Source: Steromphala cineraria (Eukaryota > Mollusca > Gastropoda > Trochida > Trochidae). Taken from it: a stretch of DNA of 64,000 nucleotides. A program made the translations under genes and the position numbers. Every line of letters starts with the position of its first letter. Positions within the stretch are counted from its first letter, which is position 1. Of this stretch, positions 39,001 to 48,825 are shown piece after piece. A model generated the notes under the pieces. The model was not told the DNA's origin. It saw nothing but the letters and a program-made list of their open reading frames with translations, and searched no databases. The DNA is taken from positions 57,738,987 to 57,802,986 of the forward strand of contig OU744726.1 of assembly GCA_916613615.1 (NCBI GenBank), written 5' to 3'.

Positions 39001-42000
39001 GCCATTGATATCTAAGTAACCATGTCCTCTATAACGTGGTGTGATGTCATTTTGAATGTTATCTTGTGTTCTTGACATCATTTATTTCATCGGCAATGTC
39101 CTAAACATACACGTCAGTACGCATGTGCATTTCATACCATTTTGTAAATATAAGATTTTAAAACCATCCGCTATTGTTCATGACACCGAACATATTTCTA
39201 GTAAAAAAACACTTCTTTTGGATATTATTCTTTTCTTATCGCACAGATCGTATTGTTTGAAACATGCATAACATACAGTCCTCTACAGACAGCTCACCCT
39301 TCTTCGTGAAGTTGGTCGTCATGTTGGCCTCATGGACGTAGTGTGCAAATCGAGTAGCGCCCAGAGTCCTGGCTGTGGGTATGAGAGCTTCCTTCCCTGG
39401 TTTAGGTTTCTCAGTCTTGTTGAAGATACCCGAACCATTAAGTATCACCTCGCCTATGAGGAATATCATCCCGTTGCTCGCCTTCTGGTTGTACTTAGTG
39501 ATGTTCACGCCGTTCACTAGCACTGCCTGAAGGAATAATTTCCATCTTATCCTTTGACGTTAACGTAAGGTAAACATGACATACCCTTTATTCAGACAAT
39601 CTTGAGGTAAAGGGTTATTGTATTTATTTATTCTACATTTGGCATTATACCAAGATAGCTTTTTTATTCAATCAACTCCAAAATATATTTTTATCAAAAG
39701 TAATGGCCATACTTCGGCATTGTGGCGTATTACACATAGTCATCACAGATCGGTTGATAGAAAGAGAACATATGTTGCAACAAAACGTGGAATGAATTGG
39801 CTAACTTAAACAGGAATTAAGGAATTTGTGACGATGGTCGTACTCGAGTACTCGATTAATAAAAATCTTACTGTATATATATTGGACCATCTTATATCTT
39901 GTTTTGACCGAAATCGCGACCAATTTATACCACTACGTCTTATGTTAAAAATACAACGTTATTCTGTGAACATATAAAACGACTAGTATCATTCCCTATT
40001 GAATTGGCAGATTTACCTATCTACGAAAGTAGGAGATTTATCTGCCTAAAAAGTGCAGAAGATAAATTTATTATTCTTATCCGTCCTCGAGTTATCCATA
40101 CTGATTTTAAATTGAGTCAAGCAAATTGCTTCATGTGGTAAATGCATAGACTTCTATATATTAAGACTGGGTAAAGCCATACCAAATAAGTGCGTTTTCC
40201 CGTTTACATACTCAAAACGTCGTCACTATAGGCAATACAACAGTGAACTTCTAAAACTCAATGTGACACGCTACAATTCTAAATAAGGATTCAAACTCCT
40301 TCAACATCATTCGCTCTTGCTTGATTAATACAAGATTTAAAATTCGATTCGTATAATTCGTATGCCACACCACTCGTGTTATAACCTCGATTCAGTGACA
40401 CCAACAAGAGACAAGTGACAAGTGACAAGTGACAAGTGACAAGTGACACCGACCTTGTCCTTGGTGACGTTGAAGTAGAGGTAGTGTCCGGAGAGAGTCA
40501 TGAGCTTCTTGCCGTCCTTGAGGTGCTTCCGGTTGAAGGTCCCGTTCACTGAGTGGAACAGCAGCAGTTCCCTCATCAGTGTCTCGTTCCTCGTGATGTT
40601 CTTGTGCAGGCTTTTGAAGGCGGAGTTGATCGGCACGAACAGCGTGAAGTTACCCGCTGGAACCCAAACATAGCTGGGACTTGAGGATGCTGGTCACAGC
40701 GGCGCCAGACTCGAAATATACACTATAAAGGTATAGACAGAGAGACCAAGTTCATCGGCACGAACATCCTGATTAAATTGGTTTTATTTCAGTTTCCCGA
40801 TAACATTTTCACACTTGAAGATGCTTATTATGCAAGTAGGGGGGACACAATTAAACATTAAGGTAAAAACCATTTAAACCCATGAGGAAGGTAAGAAAAC
40901 GTCCGGCAAAACACGGTGCGATTGAGAATGTTGGTAACGCAGGAATCAGAATTAAGAAAGTAAAACACCATCTTTAATACACATGAAGAACGTATGACAA
41001 GAACCGTTATCTGAGATTTTCTGCTGTGTCCGGAAATGGAAACTTGGATCCGTCTACAGAGAACTATAAATATCTAGAGTCAAAAGATAAAATACCATTT
41101 CTGGTTGACTCTGACGTTCATTCTGTATCGGTTATTTGAATAGATGTTTATGACTGCATGTTAATTAATAATTTAGAGTCTGACGTCATGATTAGGTTGA
41201 CTTTTGTCTCCGCCGCAATGCATCTGTAAGTCGAGATTCTTGTCAACATGATATCTCGTTATGTCCCCCGCAAAGCTTTGCGGGAGACATAATGTTTTCA
41301 GTTCCGTCCGTGGTTCCGTAATTCCGTAATTCCGTAATTCCGTAACGCTTTCGTTTCCGGACCATATCTCCAAACCGTTCAATATTTTTTAGCGAAACTT
41401 GGTATGTGGTTAGATCTAGTACTGGACTGGTGCCTTTGTTTTACTATTTTGGTTATTCTGAATTTTTTATTTTTTCTGGTTTCCATGGAAACAATTTGAA
41501 CTTAGTGCATATTGGGGGATGCTTTCGTTTCCGGACCATATCTCAAAAACCGTTCAATATGTTTTAGCGAAACTTGGTATGTGGAGTGGTGCCTTTTGCT
41601 TGTTTGGTTATTCTGAATTTTTAATTTTTTTTGGTTTCCATGGAAACATTTTGAACTTAGTGCATATTGGGGGATGCTTTCGTTTCCGGACCATATCTCC
41701 AAAACCGTTCAATATGTTTTAACGAAACTTGGTATGTGGTTAGATCTAGTGGTGGAGTGGTGCCTTTTGCTATTTTGGTCATTCTGAATTATAAAATTTT
41801 CCTGGTTTCCATGGAAACAGGTTGTACTTAGTGCATATTGGGGTAGGGACTGTTTCCCGGCCATATCTCAAAAAGTATTCAATATTTGTTTACGAAACTT
41901 GGTATGTGCTTAGATCTAGTGGTGGAGTGGTGCCTTTTTCTATTTTGGTCATTCTGAATTATATAATTTTCCTGGTTTCCATGGCAACAGTTTGAACTTA

Positions 42001-42916
42001 GAACATATGGAGGGAGGACCACTTCCGGGCCATATCTCAAAAACTATTCAATATGATTTTACAAAACCTGGTATGTGGTTAGACCTAGTGGTGGAGTGGT
42101 GCCTTTTTCTATTTTAGTTATTCTGAATTTTTTTCTGGTTTCTATAGAAACAAGTTGAACTAGGTGTATATGGGGGTAGGGTCTGTTTCCGTACTTTAGC
42201 TTAAAAACTATTCAAAATAGTTTTACTAGACTTGATAAGTGGTTAGAACTACTGGAGGAGTGGTGCCTTTTGCTACTTTGGTTATAGTTAACTCATAGTT
42301 TGTACTTTCGTATGAAGCTTTTGACAGATTTTGTCAGCTTTAACATTTCCTGTTTTATTGAAATAACTTTCAATCCTATTGATTTTAACCATTAGCTTAT
42401 GTACTACGGCACTCTCTTGACACATCCTTAAATTTAATAATGCAGATTTTTCGTCAAAATTAGGAAACTCCATTATCTATTATAGAAATCTCCGGATTTA
42501 CTTTAGATCGAGCGACTGGAATAAACTGAATATTACTTGGTATTCTCACTAGGCAGTTAAACGTTTATGGTTTTCTGAAACAACACTCTCTCAGCTGACA
42601 AAGTCAAACTTGCAAAGACAAAATATCAAGCAAAGTTAAATGACCCCGATATGCAAACCCAAAATCCTGGACAAATACATCAATTGATTGCAATATAAGA
42701 TGGCAAAGTAAAGCCAATTTACAATCGCATGATACCTTTTTTGGTGAAGTTCTTCGTGAGGTTGGCTTCATGCAGATAGTGAGTGAACTGAGTTGCCCCG
42801 AGGCTGCGTGCCCGAGGAACCAGGGCCATGGACTTGAAGACATCGAAGCTGAAGGGGAGAGACAGAACCACCCCGAGACTGGCTGCAGACAGTAGACTCA
42901 ACACCAGGGACTTCAT
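36023..42916 (-). CDS. secreted protein with three fasciclin (FAS1) domains
   Basis: Eight exons: 42736-42916, 40454-40656, 39298-39526, 38608-38810, 37996-38272, 37114-37212, 36437-36547, 36023-36135. All are GT-AG with consistent phase, giving 471 residues. Seen: signal peptide (1 to about 19); FAS1-1 about 40-158; FAS1-2 about 178-302; FAS1-3 about 335-465 with the typical closing NGIIYILDDVL. Domains 1 and 2 are near copies (GNFTLFVPINS, then VNGVNIT) and share exon lengths (203 bp each) and phases, so they arose by exon-block duplication; domain 3 is divergent and split differently. Many Asn-X-Ser/Thr sites. Family role: extracellular adhesion proteins like periostin and TGFBI. No membrane anchor and no EMI domain, so orthology to a named gene is not claimed. 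Intron 2 starts with a 7-bp repeat array; introns 1 and 5 hold transposons. Confidence 0.93.
37634..37891. mobile_element. foldback MITE, 258 bp, in FAS1 intron 5
   Basis: The left arm (GGGTACAAACGTTACA, then TCCACTAACCTGTACCC, AGATTCGCTCG and CCAATCAAAT) is mirrored by the right arm with few mismatches, leaving a central loop of about 45 bp. It lies 105 bp from FAS1 exon 5. No clean target duplication is visible. Confidence 0.8.
40404..40449. repeat. ACAAGTG microsatellite at the FAS1 exon 2 donor
   Basis: Five perfect 7-bp units (40411-40445) flanked by partial ones. On the coding strand the intron reads GTCGGTGTCAC then (TTGTCAC)n, so the array starts within about 10 nt of the splice donor at 40453. 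TTGGTGTCAC recurs beyond the array. Confidence 0.9.
41260..42285 (+). mobile_element. pearl-like element, second family, in FAS1 intron 1
   Basis: It begins TATGTCCCCCGCAAAGC, a hairpin with TTTGCGGGAGACATAA, then CCGTCCGTGG and a TTCCG microsatellite. About six core repeats of roughly 160-170 bp follow, each with CGTTTCCGGACCATATCTC, a TTGGTATGTGGTTAGA phrase, a GGTGCCTTTT phrase and GGTTTCCATGGAAACA. Units decay rightwards. No right terminus was identified; a similar block in inverted orientation lies at 44730-45405. Confidence 0.7.
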
Positions 42917-43969
42917 CGTGGAGCTGGGAGTCTATGGTCTGTGGACTGGAGATCTTACCTTCCTAACAGGTGACGAGACTCCTTCATGATAAGGATAAGG
43001 AGAAAGGTTACGACACGTGACGATATTAACATTTTTCTTATGTCTTAACGTGTGGCACTGCTTGGCTTTGATTTTGATGATGACTATAAGGCAATCCGTA
43101 TTATTTTGTGTGTGTCTCATCTCCAAAATCCTTCTGCCCTTCTGCATGTGAGCGGGAGGTAAATAATAAAGTAAACAAATAAAAGTGGTGTGTTTCTGTA
43201 ATTATATAGTCATGTCATGATAAGGACAATGTAAAATAAAAAGTCAAACGGGAATAGGGAATTCCTGGTTGATATAACATAAAGACTTTAATGGATGGTC
43301 ATAAAACAGATTTGTTTATCAGAGCGGGGTGGCTAAATCAGTGTCGGCGGGAGAAAAAATACGATCTGCCTCAGTTTGAAACGAGGTTTACCATTTGAAT
43401 TTTGGGCAACATATTATATATATCTCCCTAACATTTTGACTTAAGTAAATGTTAAAATTTATAAAACTTTGCTGTTTTAGAATTAATGAGGAATTATAAG
43501 TCTTGTTGCCCGGATGTTGGGTCCTTGGCGAGATTATGGTGTTCAGCAGGATATGAAAAGAGTTGTCTTTAAAACAAACATCTAGTTTGTGGTCCTTTCG
43601 GTGTGCTTTTAAACTTTTTTTTTGCAATCATTGGGAATCTGTTAGAGAATATTTCATATCAATGTGTCATATTTGAATCTTTGGTTTCATTTGTCTTTGA
43701 AAATACTTCTTTACAAGTTTCAATCTAACTAAATCATTAGACTGAGAAACGATAAGCAAATGACGACTTGTTGGTTTGGAATGGCAAGCCGGGAATTAGC
43801 AACATATAGAATAAATAGAAACATTTGGAAACAAATGGCTTGCAGAAATTACACATATTATTACGTCAGCTCCTAATCAAAAGTGTCCGAAGTTCGAGTT
43901 CGATGTCCGAACCTCTATCAGTTTGCCCTTACTAACAATCAACTACCCTAAAGCAAGTTGCACGATATG

Positions 43970-44052
43970 CACGTGCTACGTGTTAGGTAACAAACTTATA
44001 CCCCACGTGCTTCAGCATTTGTTTTGAAAGAATTGTGCATGCTTTTCACGTG
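43970..44052. promoter_or_regulatory. cluster of three CACGTG E-boxes
   Basis: CACGTG at 43970-43975, 44004-44009 and 44047-44052, with a nearby CTACGTGTT. They lie about 1.1 kb upstream of the FAS1 start codon. Clustering of a 6-mer palindrome within 83 bp is unlikely by chance in AT-rich DNA, but function is unproven. Confidence 0.3.
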
Positions 44053-44662
44053 GGAAAGAAATTCATCACTTTCACATTATTTTCATTTGCTAAGAGAGCT
44101 TTTGTACTTTGAATCTTACGTTCAATTTCAGGGATATGGTTTGTGAAAAAAAGACATTGAAACTTGCAAAATTACGAAATTTTATTTCCGTCTACACGTA
44201 TATTAAAACAAACTTGATTTGTATGGAGCATTTACATATAAGCTAGCCATGGTTTGGAATTAAAGAACAAGAAGGTGATATATAAATTCCTAAATTCAAT
44301 GATCTGCTACAAAATATGCATCCAAATAAAAAAATTCAAAGATTACTTTTTAATAGCCTTCAACTAGAAATATGTGCATGTGATGCACTGTGATGTCCCC
44401 CGCACCAACTTCAAGCAAATCAATTCCTCTTAGTATTACTAATAATTGCAAGGTATGCCAAACACAATCCGCAAGAATGAAATCTTTAAAAGGAAAATCT
44501 TTTGGAACACACCACTTTGACATTAGTAATATTACCACCAATGCAATTTAAGTCTAATAGCGAGCGCAAACACTGCTCAATGGCTGTATATTATTTTATT
44601 TGAATTTTACTTTCAAAACAGTTCGCGCGATCAAATAGCTTCGTACTTAGAATATTAGTTGT

Positions 44663-44705
44663 ACATCTGGGTGACCGAGTGCAATATGGATGAAGTGCCT
44701 TGCCG
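44663..44705 (-). repeat. fragment of the tRNA-Glu SINE central region
   Basis: GAGTGCAATATGGATGAAG and TGCCTTGCC match the central part of the SINE at 32308-32633 (GAGTGCAATGTGGATGAAG). Both ends are missing. Confidence 0.6.
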
Positions 44706-44729
44706 TCCATCAAATGGTCCAACCACTAA

Positions 44730-45405
44730 CTAATAAAATAATACTGACTAGATTTGAGATAGCGAATGGAAAAGTGCATTAAGTTTTCATGGTTTAAGGT
44801 TTTTTTAAAGTATATAATACAACACTATACCACCAGCTCTGAACACATACCAGTCTCATAAAATAATGCTGAATCTATTTTTGGATAGAGGCAAGAATAC
44901 AAAAAGTATCCATGGAAATCAGTATAACCAAGTAAACGCAGAGCATGAAAGGCAACACAACATCACCAGTTCTAACCACATACCAAGTCTCATTAAATAA
45001 TACTGAATAGATTTTGAGATGCCGAAAAAAGTCCATACCCTAATACATTTTAAACAAATTGTTTCCATGGAAACCAGAAAAAATACCTCAAAAAGCAGAA
45101 TTACCAAAGTAGCCACTGCTCCGTCACAAGCTCTAACTACATACCCAGTATTTTTTAAATTACACTTAAAACACTATGATATATGCCGAAAAAATATCTA
45201 CCCCCAAGAAGATCGAATCGCTCCCATGGATACTAGAATTGTTTTTAAAAATCAGAATAACTAAAGTAATTAGATATAACCACAAAACTACGGTAACTAA
45301 AATATGAAAAGGTTTTTAAGATACTGCTTGGTAAATAAAGAATAACGAAACAACGGGCGAGGGCGCAAACATTATGTCTGTCCAAAGCTTTGCGGGGAAC
45401 ATAAC
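44730..45405 (-). mobile_element. pearl-like element, second family, inverted partial copy
   Basis: Inverted relative to 41260-42285. TTTCCATGGAAACCAG and GATTTTGAGATGCCG match the complement of its core repeats, about three degenerate units. It ends AAAGCTTTGCGGGGAACATAA at 45385-45405, matching the complement of that element's first bases. Confidence 0.65.
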
Positions 45406-45584
45406 AACAACCCAACGCTACGCTGTCGGACGATTTCAATATAAGCAAATTTTGAAAGAAATAAACTTTCTCGTGAGTGTCGGTTTCTAGAACACAATGG
45501 CCCCGTTAGGTATAACCTTTGGTACTATACATGCAAAAAATGTGAACCGAAATATAACATATCATTCATGTAAAAAAATGTCCG

Positions 45585-47294
45585 TTAATTATATAAATCC
45601 TTGCACAGTCTTGGGTCGTCCGATTTGCCAGACTTCAATATACAGAGCCAGTTCAGTTTACATCCCCTATCACATACAGATGTATCCCCGCCTTTAGAGA
45701 TGTGGAGATGGAACTTGTTGAAGAGTTGGTCGTCTGTCTTCATTCTGGTGATCAGGTCGTCCCAGTCTGCCGGAGTAACTCCTTTCATCTGGTATTCACT
45801 CAAAGGACTATACTCGAATTCCCAAGATGGCTGCTTCAACCTGTTACTTTTAGAAATGTTGAATACGTAATCGGCGTAATCCAGTATTGCAAAGGAGCTG
45901 TTGCTATAGAAACCGTCCATAGTGTATATTCTGTAGTTGGGGTTCCTGTTCTGATAAGGTGTAACTCCCCCAGCCACATACGAAACGTGTAGAGGGCGCG
46001 ACACTGTGGCATCATCATAATACAAACGATATTCATCGTCATGCGTGTGGCCATTGAACTGCCCAATGATGGTGTTTTCGTACCTGTTGACGATTCTGTA
46101 GAAGTTCCAGCTCCAAGCCTTCATGCAGTTGGTGGGATGATGCTGCAGGATATACACCTTCTCTCCCTTGTCCTCAGCCATCTGCAGAGTCTGACCCAGC
46201 CAGTGAAGATGTCCAGCGGGGTCAGTGGCGTTGATTAGCAGCCACCAGTTGTCGTTTTGGCAGAAGTTGTTGTTGACGGCGATGATCCTGAAACCAGGGT
46301 AGGGCGATACCGAGTAGTAACCAGCCTTTTTAATTGTCGTCTGCGCTTCTGCAGGCAGCCATTTCCCCCAGTTCGTTGCCATGGCATTATACATCCAGTT
46401 TTCTGAATTCTTCCCTGAAATAAACGGTGGTGGAAAGCTGTTTCAGGGTGCGCTGTCGTGGTTTCCTGCCGTGAAATAAACAGGCTTCTTCGGTAAGTAT
46501 TTCTCAAAGTATGACACAAACCTCTCAAGCGCAGACACTTGGTCACTCCTAGATTGGTTCCACACGTCATGTGCCGATATATCCCCCGTGAATATCACGA
46601 AGTCGAACTGGTCTTTCTTTCTGGCTAGTTCCTGGAAGAGGCTGTCTACTATACTGAGAGGGACGTCGCAGTTCAGGTCTCCCCAGTATCCTGCACCAGG
46701 AACACCAGGCGCCGGCTTGGCGTCGTTGCTACGGCAACACAGAGGCTCACCACAGAAGGGGGTTCTTCCTTCCTGGTACATGCGGTCTATATGGATATCT
46801 GTCAGCTGAACAAACCGGACCTTGGGGGCACCTGGCGCCGGAGGTTTAGGGGGCACCACTGGAGGTTTGGGGGTGTCTGGGAGGGTGACGTTCCACATAT
46901 CCAGGGGGTCATAGGGGGTGGCACAGGGGGGTCCCAGGATCAGACCACACATCTGGTCAGGGGTCAGTAGGAACTGCCTCACCACCGCCAGTGCCATGTC
47001 CTTATATTGGGGAACAATGTACTTGCAAACTCGTTCATCCTCGATTTTAGCATCAATACAAATCCCAATGGCTACTTTTACAATGTCCGCTTCGGCCCGT
47101 TTCTCCTTTACCATCTCGTATACAATTTCAGCACCGACCTTGCATGCAATACATTTTGCATCGTCCTTGATTTTGGCGCCATTTTGAAAGTCCCAATTTA
47201 GACGCCTGAAGTGTTGAAGTTCAGTTTCAGTTGAAAACGTTGACGGAATTCCCATAGAGAATGCCAACACACAACTTAAAATCCAAAACTGCAT
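45585..47294 (-). CDS. SMPD1: acid sphingomyelinase (SMPD1-like), intronless, with one in-frame TGA
   Basis: One frame of 569 codons from the ATG at 47294, broken only by TGA at codon 284 (46443-46445). Seen: signal peptide (1 to about 21); saposin B domain with six cysteines (48, 51, 79, 90, 116, 124); proline-rich linker; metallophosphoesterase with DIHID (166-170), TGD (238), GNHD (277-280), the HH pair (385-386) and GHTH (415-418), all zinc or catalytic positions; cysteine-rich C-terminus. The family cleaves sphingomyelin to ceramide and phosphocholine in lysosomes or outside cells. The TGA falls between GNHDSAP and NSFPPPF, where relatives have an ordinary residue, and both sides are otherwise intact. 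Vertebrate SMPD1 has introns, so this may be a retrocopy. Reading through, a young pseudogene, a null allele or a base error are all open; an internal ATG at codon 301 could not make a working enzyme. An E-box lies 169 bp upstream. Confidence 0.9.
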
Positions 47295-47462
47295 TTTCGG
47301 AGGGTAACTTCCAAGTGAGTTTGTTGTGATATATGAAGGAATAGTATTCCGTGAGACACAGTGATATCCTACTGTGGTTTGAAGTATGTGTCCTGATATG
47401 GTGCCACTGATTATGTTATCACTCATATCAATCACGTTGTGATCAACAGAACGTGTTATCTT

Positions 47463-47468
47463 CACGTG
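47463..47468. promoter_or_regulatory. E-box (CLEAR-like) upstream of the sphingomyelinase
   Basis: TTCACGTGGTGTCACATC, with CACGTG about 169 bp before the ATG and a second CACGTG at 47580-47585. TCACGTG is the core of TFEB CLEAR sites, which in vertebrates sit near starts of lysosomal genes. Inferred from motif and position. Confidence 0.4.
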
Positions 47469-47585
47469 GTGTCACATCCCGCTCACTATTTACATAATAT
47501 GACATTGCAAATTACTAATATTGTAGAATGTCATAGTTTTCATAGTTTCACATTCATTTTTTCAAGCACTTTTTTTCACCACGTG

Positions 47586-48825
47586 TCACTGTTTTTGTCC
47601 GTCTATGGCTTTAAAAACTCGTGTTCTTGGCAAAAATAAAAGCCGATTTTGGCAAAACAGACGGGTGTTGTGTCATGATATCGATCGTCCATTCCGAGAG
47701 AGGATGATGTCTAGTTTTCGATCAATTCTTTTCTAAAGATGTATACATGCTTTCGATATATTTCAATATATACGTAATGACGCATGGAATGTTTAAAGAG
47801 GCGCTGTATAACCTTTTTTAAATATATTTTTCATAAGATATTGGTCAAATAACTATATAACATAAATATTAGGCCAAAACAGCAACGATACACAGTTTCT
47901 CAATGAAGCTACAGCTAAGTAAACATTGCGTAACATGGCGTCTGCTTGTCGCCGTCCAGCGACAAACCAAAACAAGGCTGAGAGGCCACGGGAAGGGGAT
48001 ACCGGAAGTGACGTGGAAGTAGGTGAAGCGTTCTTCTGCTTATATGGAAAATGATAGGCGAAATCCGTAGTTCTGCGTTTTCCAAGCGATTAACAGTATG
48101 TCATATCATTGTGTTGCTGTCAACTGTCCTAGAATATCTCCTGATGAAGTTTCCGTAGACAAATTCCCATCACATTGATTGTTACACGCCAAATTGACCC
48201 GCTGTGTTAGGTCAAACAGAGCAATGTAACAATCTACATCGAACTCACGTGTTCCGATCACTACACCGATTTTCTGTTTCGAGCTCGCATTTTCACTGAA
48301 TGAACAGTTTGGCATGCAGAGAAAAAAAGAGATTAGTTAAATATAAAACATAGCACAAAGTTTGTGGCTGATTTATGGTAATAATCCGAATATACAATGC
48401 TCACATTTAGATTTGAACGTTGTGTAAAAAGGTTGAATAAACAATGACATTGGTCTGCAGGTGTTATTTACTTTCTTTAGATCAGATACTCACTTATTAC
48501 ACAATTACTTTACTGCCTATCGTATTTCCTGTCTGTTTCCCAATTAAAAGCTATCAAATGATGACTATAGCAGGTAGGTTATATAATGCACAATCATCAA
48601 CACCTGGCTATTTTATGACATCAGCTAATTAGGTAACATCAAATAGCAATTGTATTCCTTAACGTCCCTTTTTTCTCCGATTGGTAAAATATAACCTGTT
48701 GAAATTGGGAATACTTGTGTTGCTCTATCTGATAATTATTTTGAATAAGGTTCATTTAATAAATCTTCATTCTGTTGGGCCATGTATCGGGTATTGTTGT
48801 GAAAAATATCTCTTCTATCTACAAG
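47586..48825. other. region between the sphingomyelinase and the LINE-split MITE
   Basis: Apart from the THAP-like remnant at 48098-48310, no gene is recognisable. A more GC-rich block at 47930-48060 (with GTCGCCGTCCAGCGAC and ACCGGAAGTGACGTGG) may be the 5' part of the same remnant or a repeat. Confidence 0.35.
48098..48310 (+). pseudogene. possible THAP zinc-finger remnant
   Basis: From the ATG at 48098 the frame gives a 26-residue start with CVAVNC (C-x4-C) and KFPSH, then TGA. The same frame continues with LLHAKLTRCVRSNRAM, a stop, and SNSRV. THAP domains start with C-x4-C near the N-terminus, then FP, a W/L-rich helix and SRVCSDHF. The match is weak, the later Cys/His are missing and two stops are present. 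THAP genes in invertebrates are often transposon-derived. Confidence 0.33.

Larger units (their letters stand above)
42917..44729. other. upstream region of the FAS1 gene
   Basis: No coding sequence recognised. It should hold the FAS1 promoter just right of 42916; no TATA box is obvious. Three CACGTG boxes lie at 43970-44052, and a SINE fragment at 44663-44705. Confidence 0.4.

Noticed and set aside
46443..46445. Selenocysteine codon in the sphingomyelinase
   Set aside because: No conserved Cys or Sec is known at this position and reading the 3' flank by eye gave no convincing SECIS element; kept only as a test in the findings.
45601..47187. Open frames of 65-96 codons on the plus strand opposite the sphingomyelinase
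   Set aside because: Shadows of a conserved coding frame on the minus strand; no independent support.
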